A DNA stretch of 64,000 bases. Source: Vibrio marinisediminis. Lineage in GTDB: Bacteria > Pseudomonadota > Gammaproteobacteria > Enterobacterales > Vibrionaceae. The notes beneath the pieces are model-generated. The model did not search any database, was not told the DNA's origin, and saw only the letters and a list, made by a program, of their open reading frames with translations. Shown piece after piece: positions 55,818-64,000 of the stretch (the first letter of the stretch is position 1; each line of letters opens with the position of its first letter). The DNA lies in the NCBI RefSeq assembly GCF_014050145.1, contig NZ_JACFYF010000001.1:496001-560000 (forward strand). Direction: 5' to 3'. Made by a program: the position numbers and the translations under genes.

Positions 55818-55985
55818 CAAAGCGCTAAAAAAATAACTATTTAGTATCAGTAACTTAAAATCAAAATAAACATCAGATCAATAGATCATATAATCAATTT
55901 AGATCATATTAATCAGAAAGATCAGTTTAATAGAGCAATAAGTTTTTTCTTTCTTTATGATCTTTTTTTCTTTATTCTTCAGGAA
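55818..55985. other. AT-rich unwinding tract with ATCA repeats
   Basis: Very AT-rich region between the iterons and rctB. ATCA occurs nine times between 55846 and 55924 (55846, 55860, 55872, 55877, 55885, 55893, 55903, 55912, 55921) and is followed by T-rich stretches. In V. cholerae RctB is reported to bind ATCA repeats on one strand of the opened origin. This is therefore the probable DNA unwinding element; it also contains the rctB promoter. Confidence 0.8.
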
Positions 55986-56024
55986 CAATAACGATATTAC
56001 GGCTTATGTGATACGGATCCAAGA

Positions 56025-57995
56025 ATGAGTTCAGAACAAAAAATACTGATCAAAGCCCCACGCAGTCATAAGGATGGACATCTATTTGAAGTGTCTGAAG
56101 CTGCAGTCGACTGGATAGATCAATACCAACACTTCAAAGGCGTGACTAAAAGCATAGTAGAGCTTCTGAATTTAATATCACTACGTGGCTTTCGTAGCAA
56201 AGATGGTCTGGTTTCTACCACAGAACTGATCGACGCAACAGATGGCCAAATTACTCGTGCAGCCATTCAGCAGCGTTTACGTGCAGCGGTTACAGTAGGG
56301 TTATTTGATCAAATCCCGGTTAAGTTCGAAGAGGGTTTAGCTGGGAAAACCATGCTGCATAAGTTTGTGAACCCAAGTAAGTTGATTTCCGCGCTAGGCG
56401 CAACCAGTTTAGTCACTGAAAGTGTCAAACAAACTGAAAAAAAGAAGCGCTCTAAAGCACTCGCTCAAACGCAAGTAAACAAGCGCTTACTAAACGAATA
56501 TGGCTTAAACACGCCACCAGCGATGAAAGATGAAGCTGACCAGTTTGTTGTATCACCAACCAATTGGGCGGGCATTATTGACCAAGCGCTAGCTCCACCA
56601 CGAACTCGTAAAAACTATCAAAAATCGATGGTGTCAATATCAGGCACGCGTGCAGTGATCGAAACACGATCATCAAAACACATCATGACGGTCGACGATC
56701 TTATGACGCTGTTCGCCTTGTTTACCTTGACGGTTCAGTATCATGATCACCACCAGCATCAATATCAACTTGATGCGAAACACGTACCAAATAAAACACC
56801 GCTGTACATCACCGATATTTTGTCACTTCGTGGCAAGAAAGACAGTGGTCCTGCGCGTGACTCAATACGCGATAGTATTGATCGAATTGAATTTACCGAT
56901 TTTCAACTGCATGAACTTGCAGGGCGTTGGTTAAGCGAGAACATGCCAGAAGGCTTCAAGAGCGACCGTTTTCGTTTCATAGCCCGAACCATTACTGCAT
57001 CAGAAGAAGCACCTACAGAAGGCGCTGACGGCGAAATACGTATTAAACCCAACCTATACATCCTAGTTTGGGAACCGTCATTCTATGAAGAGTTGCTCAC
57101 ACGTGATTATTTCTTCCTATTTCCGCCAGAAATATTGAAACAACACACCTTAGTCTTCCAACTCTATAGTTACTTTCGTACTCGTATGTCACGTCGCCAC
57201 ACCGATGTGATGCTTTTGAGTGAATTGAACCAAAAATTAGCGCGTAACATTGAATGGCGTCGCTTCTCGATGGATCTGATCCGCGAGCTGAAGCGTTTGT
57301 CTGAAGGCAAAGGATCCGACGAGCTATTCGTGGTGAATTTATGGGGTTATCACTTAACGATCTCGGCGGTCAGCGAAAAAGATAAGATCAAAGACTACCA
57401 AGTTGACATTAAGTGTGACGTTGAAGAGGTTCTACGATACTCCCGTGCTCGCACGACGAATGCGGGCAAGCGCAATATGGCGCCAACGTTGCCGAACCCA
57501 TTACGCAATGAGATGGTAACGCGCCAGCAGCTGGATGAACTTTCTCAAATCATTGATGGTGAGTTCGAACCGATTCAGCGTAAAGAACGTTCACCTAAAG
57601 GGCATTTAGGGCGTCGAGTGAAGCAACGCAAACACTTGGTAGAGATAAATGCGGACGAAATTACCATAACGCTATCTAAATACACCTCTGAGGAGGCTCT
57701 AGAACGCAGTATAGCGGCGTTAGCGGCTATGACAGGGCATTCCCAAGGATCTATTCGTGAAGAGTGTCAGGAGTTGATTGAGAAGCTTGATTGGCTTCGT
57801 GTTGGTGAAACGCCGATTCCATATGAGACATTGAGCAAGATGATCGAGCTGTATAACAGCCAGAGTCATAACAAGCATTTATCAATCGAACGTTTGATTG
57901 CCGGTTTGGCAGTACGCCGTAAAGTGTGTAAGCAAGTGATGGATGGTCACTTGGATGAAACGGTCTTTAGGGCGCTGGATGAAGTTGCAATTTAA
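56025..57995 (+). CDS. rctB: Replication initiator of chromosome II, RctB
   Basis: This 656-aa protein is RctB, unique to Vibrionaceae second chromosomes (658 aa in V. cholerae). It contains several winged-helix domains; visible segments include KSIVELLNLISLRGFRSKDGLVSTTELID and DILSLRGKKDSGPARDSIRDSIDRIEF. RctB binds iterons and opens ori2. The gene lies directly after the origin, which also controls its own transcription. Start ATG 56025. A UNCG-loop terminator follows. Confidence 0.98.
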   Translation: MSSEQKILIKAPRSHKDGHLFEVSEAAVDWIDQYQHFKGVTKSIVELLNLISLRGFRSKDGLVSTTELIDATDGQITRAAIQQRLRAAVTVGLFDQIPVKFEEGLAGKTMLHKFVNPSKLISALGATSLVTESVKQTEKKKRSKALAQTQVNKRLLNEYGLNTPPAMKDEADQFVVSPTNWAGIIDQALAPPRTRKNYQKSMVSISGTRAVIETRSSKHIMTVDDLMTLFALFTLTVQYHDHHQHQYQLDAKHVPNKTPLYITDILSLRGKKDSGPARDSIRDSIDRIEFTDFQLHELAGRWLSENMPEGFKSDRFRFIARTITASEEAPTEGADGEIRIKPNLYILVWEPSFYEELLTRDYFFLFPPEILKQHTLVFQLYSYFRTRMSRRHTDVMLLSELNQKLARNIEWRRFSMDLIRELKRLSEGKGSDELFVVNLWGYHLTISAVSEKDKIKDYQVDIKCDVEEVLRYSRARTTNAGKRNMAPTLPNPLRNEMVTRQQLDELSQIIDGEFEPIQRKERSPKGHLGRRVKQRKHLVEINADEITITLSKYTSEEALERSIAALAAMTGHSQGSIREECQELIEKLDWLRVGETPIPYETLSKMIELYNSQSHNKHLSIERLIAGLAVRRKVCKQVMDGHLDETVFRALDEVAI

Positions 57996-58183
57996 AGTTC
58001 GCCATTGTTCATTAAATAGACAGTTTTACTACATTGAGCTGACATAGCACTGACAATGTTATTTAAGCAAACGCTATGATTAAAGACGAATAGACAACCT
58101 TTTGTCCTTTCTGATGAAATATTAGGGTAGTTCCTACCCTTCTAGATTGGCTCATATTGTTACATTCATTCTGAATTTTATTC

Positions 58184-58211
58184 GCGAGTTCTACGGAGCT
58201 CGCTTTTTTTT
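58184..58211 (+). terminator. Terminator of rctB
   Basis: GCGAGTTC, loop TACG, GAGCTCGC (58184-58203), an 8-bp stem closed by a stable C-TACG-G tetraloop, then eight T residues. It lies 189 bases past the rctB stop. Confidence 0.85.
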
Positions 58212-58337
58212 GCCTGTCGTACAGCCAAACTGCCCTTTCTGCTTAACGATTTCACTTGGATATAGTACGAACGATTTTGAGAGTGATAGCGTCCAACGCC
58301 TTTAAAACACCGGACACATGAATGAAAATACGGAAAG

Positions 58338-58402
58338 ATGATCAAGGTAGAGCGATCGATAATATCGATGTGGATCAATGATAGGGTTGCGAGCCTTGAT
58401 CA
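58338..58402. promoter_or_regulatory. RctB-type motif block downstream of rctB
   Basis: ATGATCAAGGTA (58338-58349), ATATCGAT (58362-58369) and TGGATCAATGAT (58371-58382) occur in the same order and spacing theme as in the rctA-like block at 55250-55325. A full iteron TGATCATGCTTT follows at 58397-58408 inside the 3' end of the next gene. This looks like an RctB titration or control element on the far side of rctB. The rest of 57996-58374 is non-coding. Confidence 0.65.
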
Positions 58403-58848
58403 TGCTTTCGGATCTCATTCCATCCTTGCGCTGCCATAAACAGAACGTGTGCCTCAATTAATTGGTGTGATTCTCGCTGCCAATCGTTTTGATGCTGTTG
58501 ATTGCAAAACTCCAGTGCCAATACCGTAAGATGTTGTAACCGCTTCATCGACCAATCTTTTAACTCAATATCAGCTTGGGTGTGGCTGGCGCAGGCTTGT
58601 AATTTACTGCTAGCCAGCTGCAAGTATTGGTAGGCGACGCTCGGCTCGCGATAGCGCAAACTATGGAAAATGCGCAAACACCCATCCAGCCAGCATGCGA
58701 TCGCTTTGCTTTGTAATTCGGTAATGGTAGGTCCCCAAATAGAATCCGGGGCAGAAAGGATCAGTGATTGTAATGATTCATCTTGATCATGCTTTCGGGT
58801 TTCATACCAATGGCTGATCTGCTCTACCCAGGACTCTAATTGATTCAT
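58375..58848 (-). CDS. Hypothetical helical protein, iterons embedded in gene
   Basis: A 157-aa protein predicted to be helical (SWVEQISHWYET, AIACWLDGCLRIFHSL, YLQLASSKLQACASHTQ). I do not recognise the family. The RctB iteron sequence is present at both ends of the gene (58397 and 58784), and in this frame both are translated as RKHDQ (about residues 18-22 and 148-152). Four-base overlap with the ABC gene upstream shows it is part of that operon. Confidence 0.6.
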   Translation of the reverse strand: MNQLESWVEQISHWYETRKHDQDESLQSLILSAPDSIWGPTITELQSKAIACWLDGCLRIFHSLRYREPSVAYQYLQLASSKLQACASHTQADIELKDWSMKRLQHLTVLALEFCNQQHQNDWQRESHQLIEAHVLFMAAQGWNEIRKHDQGSQPYH

Positions 58849-59777
58849 GCGACGTTATCCCATTGCTTTACAAAGTGATTTGGACCAGCTTGCTTAACCC
58901 CATGATGAACGATAGCGCTCGTAGCACGAATTTGATCCGCTTCTATTGAGTAGTTTGGTTCACTTTCCACTAAATGACCAAATGGTAGGTCAGGATCGGG
59001 CACCGCGGAGATCAATAGCTTAGTGTACGGGTGTTGTGGGTTGGTTAAGATCGCTTGTGTGTCTCCCCATTCTACAATCTGCCCTTTGTACATCACTGCT
59101 GTTTCTTCAGCGATATAATGGGCGGTGGCGAGATCGTGAGTGATGTAAAGAAAACCAATACCTAGCTCTTTTTTCATTCTTTGCATTAGGTTAAGCACGC
59201 CAAGACGTATCGAAACATCGAGCATTGAGGTCGGCTCATCAGCCAAGATAACCTCCGCACCGACCGCCAGAGCACGTGCTAAATTAACTCGTTGGCGTTG
59301 CCCACCACTGAGTTCATGAGGGTATTTTTGCAATGTATCCGGATCTAACTCCACCAGCTTGAGTAATTCTTGAAGTTTGCTTGGGATCTCAGCACTATTT
59401 TTCACCTGTTTGTGGATCTTTAATGGGCGGGTGAGGTGGTGTTCAATGGTGTGAGTCGGGTTGAGTGAGCCAAATGGATCTTGAAATACCATTTGCACTT
59501 TACTGCGATAATCGAGTAGATCTTTGCGGCTTTGGATCTGATTTATATTCTTGCCCTTGAAAAAGATCTCGCCACTCGTCGCGGGATAAACTTTAGTGAT
59601 CAAGCGGGCACAGGTACTCTTACCACATCCAGATTCGCCGACCAGTGCCAAGGTTCGTCCTGGGTAAAGGCTTAGGCTGATACCTTGTAGTGCTTTAAAA
59701 CGTTCTACTGAGGAGAACCCGCCACCGACATTAAACTCTTTGACGATATCGTTGAGTTGGATAATCGCTTCACTCAT
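58845..59777 (-). CDS. ABC transporter ATPase, oligopeptide/nickel type (OppF/DppF-like)
   Basis: The 310-aa ATPase has Walker A GESGCGKST, signature HELSGGQRQRVNLARAL, Walker B VILADEPTSMLD and the C-terminal peptide-family domain NPQHPYTKLLISAVPDP. It would pair with OppD-type ATPase encoded just upstream (four-base overlap). No permease or solute-binding protein gene is adjacent, so the partner membrane proteins must be elsewhere. Confidence 0.93.
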   Translation of the reverse strand: MSEAIIQLNDIVKEFNVGGGFSSVERFKALQGISLSLYPGRTLALVGESGCGKSTCARLITKVYPATSGEIFFKGKNINQIQSRKDLLDYRSKVQMVFQDPFGSLNPTHTIEHHLTRPLKIHKQVKNSAEIPSKLQELLKLVELDPDTLQKYPHELSGGQRQRVNLARALAVGAEVILADEPTSMLDVSIRLGVLNLMQRMKKELGIGFLYITHDLATAHYIAEETAVMYKGQIVEWGDTQAILTNPQHPYTKLLISAVPDPDLPFGHLVESEPNYSIEADQIRATSAIVHHGVKQAGPNHFVKQWDNVA

Positions 59778-60622
59778 GCCATTGCTCCTTCTGCTTGATG
59801 TTTATTTTGGTGGATGTTCGGGAAAGAAGCCCATAACTTCTGAGTGTATGGATGTTGAGGGTTAGAACGGATCTGTTTGGATGTGTTGACTTCGACGATC
59901 TCGCCGTGTCGCATGATGGCAATGCGATCGCATAATTGGCTCATCAGCGCTAAATCATGAGTAATAAATAAAACCGAAAAGCCAAATTCTTCTCGTAGTT
60001 GATAAATTTGTTGCAAGATCTCTCGTTGTACGACGACATCAAGCGCGGTGGTCGGTTCATCCATGATGATCAATTTTGGATTGAGGGATAATGCAATTGC
60101 GATGACCAGTCGTTGGCGCATACCGCCACTAAACTGGTGAGGGTATTCGCTTAGCCGTTCTCTTGGAATATTGACCAAATCAAGTAGCTGTTCTGCTCGG
60201 TGTTTGGCTTGCTCTTCTGTCATGCCTTTATGGTGTCGTAGAACATCGGCAAACTGCTCTTTGATCGGAAGAACCGGGTTCAGTGAATTCATCGCACTTT
60301 GGAACACCATCGCGATCTTGCTCCAACGAATTGTATTGAATTCGCGCTCAGCAAGTTTAAGTAAGTTGTTACCTTCAAAATGAATTTGCCCTGCAGAGAT
60401 AAACGCAGGCGGCTTATGTAATCGGTTAATCGCAAAGGCGATGGTACTTTTGCCACAACCAGACTCGCCGGCGAGCCCGAATATCTCACCGTGACCAATA
60501 TCAAAACTAACGGATTTCACGGCGTTGAAATCACCATGGTCGGTGATGTAATCCACGCACAAGTCGCGGACTTGAATTACCGGTTCTGCATGAAAGGCAT
60601 GCTGCAATAAATGTTCACTCAT
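59774..60622 (-). CDS. ABC transporter ATPase, oligopeptide type (OppD/DppD-like)
   Basis: The 282-aa ATPase has Walker A GESGCGKSTIAFAI, signature HQFSGGMRQRLVIAIAL, Walker B LIIMDEPTTALD and C-terminal RSNPQHPYTQKLWASFPN. It is the first gene of a three-gene operon with the OppF-like ATPase and the 157-aa protein. A Fur-box-like sequence 21 bases upstream suggests iron control. Confidence 0.93.
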   Translation of the reverse strand: MSEHLLQHAFHAEPVIQVRDLCVDYITDHGDFNAVKSVSFDIGHGEIFGLAGESGCGKSTIAFAINRLHKPPAFISAGQIHFEGNNLLKLAEREFNTIRWSKIAMVFQSAMNSLNPVLPIKEQFADVLRHHKGMTEEQAKHRAEQLLDLVNIPRERLSEYPHQFSGGMRQRLVIAIALSLNPKLIIMDEPTTALDVVVQREILQQIYQLREEFGFSVLFITHDLALMSQLCDRIAIMRHGEIVEVNTSKQIRSNPQHPYTQKLWASFPNIHQNKHQAEGAMA

Positions 60623-60642
60623 AACGACACTCGATTGATAAA

Positions 60643-60661
60643 GAGAATGATTATCATTAAC
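60643..60661 (-). promoter_or_regulatory. Probable Fur box
   Basis: GAGAATGATTATCATTAAC matches the E. coli Fur consensus GATAATGATTATCATTATC at 17 of 19 positions and includes the perfect central dyad. It lies just upstream of the OppD-like ATPase start. The remaining 60662-60992 shows nothing else. Confidence 0.8.
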
Positions 60662-60992
60662 TCTTAATTCGAATGAGAAAAGAAGTCTGAAAGAAAAAGG
60701 TGAACTAACTCGAAAAATAATCGCTGTTAATCGATGAAAAAGAGTCGGTGAGCTTGTGAGGAGGTGGTGATAGTTTGTGCTTAACGTGATCTAGAACAAG
60801 AATCATATTCTAGGGGGAATTTTCTAAATGTAATGCGCATTTCTCGTCAGTGCAAAGTAAATTGAGTGCAATTTTTAATAAGCTAATTGAACTATTATCG
60901 CCATCACATTCTCGACTGAATCTGCTTAACAAGATAGGGGAGTGTTTGCTAAAGATTACCTCGTCCCTTGCATGGTTTTCGCGGAGGTTTTT

Positions 60993-61190
60993 ATGTCCAT
61001 CAATTCACTAGACCATGATGAAATGACAAGTATTGCAAATAAGTGGGACTTCACGGAAGAAGTTGAGTCGCAAAAGCCCACTTCAATGGTTAAATCTGCT
61101 GAAGCTCGTCGCCGCATAGAAGCGCTACGAGAGATTCGTGAAAGTGGATTAACGATTGAAGAAGCGAGAGAACTTGGTCTGCTTCATTAA
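60993..61190 (+). CDS. Small protein, PA3496-like
   Basis: A 65-aa protein starting MSINSLDHDEMTSIANKWDF, with a helical SAEARRRIEALREIRESGLTIEEARELGLLH end that resembles the PA3496 family of putative envelope-integrity proteins. ATG 60993 is preferred because GGAGG lies five bases upstream. The longer frame from 60942 is unlikely. A strong hairpin terminates it. Confidence 0.65.
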   Translation: MSINSLDHDEMTSIANKWDFTEEVESQKPTSMVKSAEARRRIEALREIRESGLTIEEARELGLLH

Positions 61191-61217
61191 GCAGATGTTT
61201 GCAAATATTGTCCTGTA

Positions 61218-61241
61218 GGGTGGCTAATCTATAAGCCACCC
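61218..61241 (+). terminator. Terminator
   Basis: GGGTGGCT (61218-61225), loop AATCTATA, AGCCACCC (61234-61241), then TTTACTGTTTTT. Confidence 0.85.
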
Positions 61242-61339
61242 TTTACTGTTTTTGATCTTATCCCTGTTTTCTTCTCTCTACATTCCTCTTTGGTGTGGTA
61301 TATTTCCGCTTTGTATTTTTTAGGATTCGAGAACTTACT

Positions 61340-61549
61340 ATGTCGGTGAATTTGTCGTTGCTGCCCGCAGATGAAAAAAATAAGGTTGAGCTAGATAAGC
61401 AAGCCTCATTTTTGGTGTGGAAGCTTAAAGAGGCGAAATCAGGTCCTGAAGAAATTATTCAACAAGCGAACCAACTCGTCGATGAAACCGAACGAACTTG
61501 GTTTATGCAAAGCGTTGAAAAATACAAACGATTAATGGGCATCGCGTGA
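61340..61549 (+). CDS. DUF3283-like small protein
   Basis: A 69-aa protein beginning MSVNLSLLPADEKNKVELDKQASFLVWKLK and ending SVEKYKRLMGIA. The pattern recalls the Vibrio DUF3283 family. ATG 61340 is chosen over the earlier in-frame start. Function unknown. It sits just ahead of a terminator that precedes the YebC-family gene. Confidence 0.6.
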   Translation: MSVNLSLLPADEKNKVELDKQASFLVWKLKEAKSGPEEIIQQANQLVDETERTWFMQSVEKYKRLMGIA

Positions 61550-61558
61550 CCCAAAGCG

Positions 61559-61588
61559 ATGAGGCTAAATTGAAAAGCCCTCATTTTT
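61559..61588 (+). terminator. Terminator before YebC-family gene
   Basis: ATGAGG near 61559-61564 pairs with CCTCAT, followed by TTTTTTGC. Confidence 0.7.
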
Positions 61589-61633
61589 TGCTAAAATCCC
61601 TCGCATTAAATTGAAATTAGAGAGAACGTCCCA

Positions 61634-62350
61634 ATGGGAAGAAGTTTTGAAGTGCGCAAAGCCTCAATGGCAAAAACAGCAGGCGCAAAAATTAAAGTTT
61701 ATTCCAAGTACGGTAAAGAAATTTACATGAGCGCTAAAAATGGCGGTTCAGATCCAGATATGAACTTGTCATTGCGCCACTTGATCACGAAAGCGAAAAA
61801 GGACCAAGTTCCTGCGCACGTTATCGAGAAAGCACTTGATAAAGCAAATGGCGGCGGTGGTGAAGACTACCAACCAGCTCGTTACGAAGGCTTCACTCCT
61901 GGTGGCGCAAGTGTCATTGTTGACTGTTTAACTGATAACGGTAACCGTACTTTCCAAGATGTTCGCCAATGTTTCGTGAAAACAGGCGCTAAGATTGGTG
62001 GTCCTGGTACTGTGTCTCACATGTTCGATCACCAAGCTGTATTCCAGTTTAAAGGTGAAGACGAAGAAGCCGTACTAGAAGCACTAATGATGGCTGACTG
62101 TGATGTTGCTGACATTGAACTTGAAGACGGTGTAATCACTGTTTACGCACCTCACACTGAGTTCTTCAAAGTGAAAACGGCGCTAAACGCTGAGTACGCA
62201 GATCTTACTCTAGACGTTGAAGAGATCACGTTCGTTCCTCAAACGTACACAGAAATTTCGGCTGATGACCAAGAGAAATTCCAGAAGTTCCTAGATCTTC
62301 TAGAAGACTGTGATGACGTTCAACAGGTATACCACAACGCTGAAGTTTAA
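61634..62350 (+). CDS. YebC/PmpR-family protein (YeeN-type)
   Basis: This 238-aa protein has the family core [61 protein letters not shown], and [20 protein letters not shown]. The short N-terminus [14 protein letters not shown] and [17 protein letters not shown] resemble E. coli YeeN rather than YebC. Family members were long called transcription regulators; YebC2-type members are now also reported to relieve ribosome stalling. It has a strong terminator (62365-62401). Confidence 0.9.
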   Translation: MGRSFEVRKASMAKTAGAKIKVYSKYGKEIYMSAKNGGSDPDMNLSLRHLITKAKKDQVPAHVIEKALDKANGGGGEDYQPARYEGFTPGGASVIVDCLTDNGNRTFQDVRQCFVKTGAKIGGPGTVSHMFDHQAVFQFKGEDEEAVLEALMMADCDVADIELEDGVITVYAPHTEFFKVKTALNAEYADLTLDVEEITFVPQTYTEISADDQEKFQKFLDLLEDCDDVQQVYHNAEV

Positions 62351-62364
62351 TTTCAGTGTTGAAT

Positions 62365-62401
62365 TGATCAAAGGCTTCGCATTTGCGAGGCCTTTTTTTT
62401 T
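62365..62401 (+). terminator. Terminator of YebC-family gene
   Basis: AAAGGCTTCGCA pairs imperfectly with TGCGAGGCCTTT, then nine T residues. Confidence 0.8.
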
Positions 62402-62409
62402 GCTTTCAA

Positions 62410-63432
62410 TTAGTTTGAATCAGTTTGAGTTGCCTGCAGGGTAGGGCGCTTCGCGCAGAATAGCTGGTACAACAAATATAATATTCCAAGCGTAACTGCC
62501 AATTGCCAGCCTCGCAACATAGTGCGCTCTAAACCCATTTCTTGTACTCCAAGGTAGAGCTGAATCGGCAGCATGGTTGCTAATAACGCATCGGCATGAA
62601 CATCTCGCGCTGTAACATCGGCTTTTACCATCAAGCTGGCAATCGAAAAAATGAGCACAACCAGTAACAATGCATACATAGCCCATATGGATTGGTGACC
62701 GCTTAGTAGCATGGTAAAAATGGATGCCAGTGCGCAGCCTCCTACTTGAGTGATAAAGCGCCTCTCGATTACTTGGCGAAAGGCTTCGGCTTGGCATTGT
62801 AATGATGCGGCAATCACCGGCACCATACAGAAGGTGGCGGACAACATGTCAACTTGCAGTAGAAAACCGACGCCAATACCGATCAATGAGACTGATAACA
62901 ATCGCTGCTGCGCTGTCACGGGGCTCTCTTTAAAGCTTGGCGGCTTGCCTTTTGATGCTATAGGAAATAGTGCGACGAAGGCTTTACAAACCAGTGCAGT
63001 GATCATCATAGAGATCAATATCTCATGAATACGGGTCGTCATGTCTGCACTGGTATGTTGAGCAAATACAATCACCAGTATCCAGTTAAATGTTGGCATC
63101 AGCATTGCACCCATTTTTGCGGGTGTGGTGGCTCTGCGGCGCATCCAATCAAAGAACAATAGGCTGATGGTCCATATTATGAACGGGTGGTCATAAAAGG
63201 TATTGCTAACCACCAGCGCAGTACTGGCGGCGAGCAAGGTGGGCAAAAATACACGGGCTAACCCCATCCAAGAGTAGTCTTTGCACTTGGTCATGATGAT
63301 GGTGGGATACAGCGCCAAGTAAACCGCCGATGACAAACCGAGTAGCTTACCTAGTAGCATGCAAACCGCGATGGAAAGAGTGACTCGAATTGCCTCATTG
63401 CGTTGTGAATTGTTGTCAAATCGAAACATCAT
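62410..63432 (-). CDS. DUF2955/FUSC-family membrane protein
   Basis: A 340-aa membrane protein with about ten hydrophobic helices in two similar halves and a cytoplasmic linker. LSSAVYLALYPTIIMTKCKDYSWMGLARVFLPTLLAA is typical of the DUF2955 group. Members pair with HlyD-type adaptor proteins in small aromatic-compound efflux systems. The gene starts eight bases after the adaptor gene below, so the two form an operon. Confidence 0.83.
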   Translation of the reverse strand: MMFRFDNNSQRNEAIRVTLSIAVCMLLGKLLGLSSAVYLALYPTIIMTKCKDYSWMGLARVFLPTLLAASTALVVSNTFYDHPFIIWTISLLFFDWMRRRATTPAKMGAMLMPTFNWILVIVFAQHTSADMTTRIHEILISMMITALVCKAFVALFPIASKGKPPSFKESPVTAQQRLLSVSLIGIGVGFLLQVDMLSATFCMVPVIAASLQCQAEAFRQVIERRFITQVGGCALASIFTMLLSGHQSIWAMYALLLVVLIFSIASLMVKADVTARDVHADALLATMLPIQLYLGVQEMGLERTMLRGWQLAVTLGILYLLYQLFCAKRPTLQATQTDSN

Positions 63433-63439
63433 TGGCGAC

Positions 63440-64000
63440 CTAATAGATATAGCGAAATAGTGCGACTAAATGAATCCATGTAGAACTGATGGCATCAATT
63501 ACGGGAGATCCATTGACCATAGATAGCGACGCACGAGCACCAGAGATGAGTTGCGCCGTTGAATTGGCATCAAGATCTTCTATTTGGATACGTACTCGAA
63601 CTTTTTGTTGTTCGCGAATCCAGCGGTTGTCGTTAGCCACATCCACCAATTGACCACCACTATTATTGCTATCGCGTATTGCACGTTCTTGGCTCTCAAC
63701 ATGACCGATAAACACCTGCCCTGGGAGCGCGTCAAAGGCGATATAAGCGGTGTTCCCTTGCTTTAAGTGGCTGATGCCTTTCTCGTTAAAATCTGCGCTT
63801 AGCCAAGCTTGTGCTTCGTTCACCAGTAACAGTGCTGTTGCCCCTTGGCTAATGTAACTGCCGGGTTGTAACTGCAAGTTGGTCACCACCCCTGCGGTTT
63901 GTGCGATTATGCGCGTATGGCGCTGGTCCAATTCTGCGCTGGCGAGCTTGGTTCTGGCTAACTGAATGGCGGCGTTGTTTTCAGCGTCAGTTAACTGCGC
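63440..64000 (-). CDS. HlyD-family membrane-fusion protein, 5' part outside window
   Basis: The frame is open to the window edge (187 codons visible). The visible part has the lipoyl/barrel region: HTRIIAQTAGVVTNLQLQPGSYISQGATALLLVNEAQAWLSADFNEKGISHLKQGNTAYIAFDALPG and a periplasmic tail. A helix before it, QLTDAENNAAIQLARTKLASAELDQRHT, is the end of the coiled-coil hairpin. It should form a periplasmic adaptor for the DUF2955 protein encoded downstream. Confidence 0.88.
   Translation of the reverse strand, partial: AQLTDAENNAAIQLARTKLASAELDQRHTRIIAQTAGVVTNLQLQPGSYISQGATALLLVNEAQAWLSADFNEKGISHLKQGNTAYIAFDALPGQVFIGHVESQERAIRDSNNSGGQLVDVANDNRWIREQQKVRVRIQIEDLDANSTAQLISGARASLSMVNGSPVIDAISSTWIHLVALFRYIY

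Noticed and set aside
1-64000. CRISPR arrays, prophage, insertion sequences, rRNA and tRNA genes
   Set aside because: No repeat-spacer pattern, transposase, integrase, or cloverleaf-like sequence was recognised by reading; a dedicated search was not possible.

Overview
The window looks like the origin region of the second chromosome of a Vibrionaceae bacterium, most likely a Vibrio. The decisive evidence is at 50-58 kb: a ParA2/ParB2 pair (405 and 323 aa), an iteron-rich non-coding origin with six TGATCA-centred repeats at 22-23 bp spacing and one perfect DnaA box, the initiator gene rctB (656 aa), and seven copies of the palindrome TTTACANTGTAAA, which is the published parS2 consensus. The two end genes are cut by the window edges.

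Layout. 0-5 kb: miscellaneous genes (an XRE-HTH/2TM protein, a MATE pump, a methyltransferase, an SGNH esterase, a LysR regulator). 5.2-11.7 kb: a seven-gene cluster matching the uncharacterised E. coli yhf operon (yhfZ-yhfY-php-yhfU-yhfT-yhfX-yhfW) with no yhfS. 11.8-13.3 kb: a secreted protein and a MarR regulator, divergent around a perfect 35-bp palindrome. 13.6-17.5 kb: the sucrose PTS locus scrA-scrB-scrR. 17.6-33.5 kb: three chemoreceptors and a CheV among small enzymes, with a second small group (DUF134, an NqrM-like protein, a NifX-domain protein). 33.7-35.8 kb: a SigZ-like sigma factor and an ArsR regulator, divergent from a cysteine-rich permease. 36-39 kb: PAP2 phosphatase, TPP riboswitch-thiD, LysR. 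40-41.6 kb: an IclR regulator with an arginase-fold protein whose metal ligands appear lost. 42-50 kb: a FapA-type protein, small enzymes and regulators, and a REC-PP2C-HATPase/STAS partner-switching pair. 50.4-58 kb: tmcA, parB2, parA2, ori2/rctA, rctB. 58-64 kb: Fur-box-associated peptide-type ABC ATPases, small proteins, a YebC-family protein, and a DUF2955/HlyD export pair.

How it works together. ParA2, ParB2 and the dispersed parS2 sites form the chromosome II partition system. RctB acts on the iterons and the ATCA-rich tract to open the origin. RctB-like motifs also occur downstream of rctB, one of them inside a neighbouring coding region. The accessory genes are mainly carbohydrate uptake, chemotaxis, signalling and transport, typical of a Vibrio second chromosome. 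No rRNA, tRNA, CRISPR array, transposase or prophage gene was recognised.
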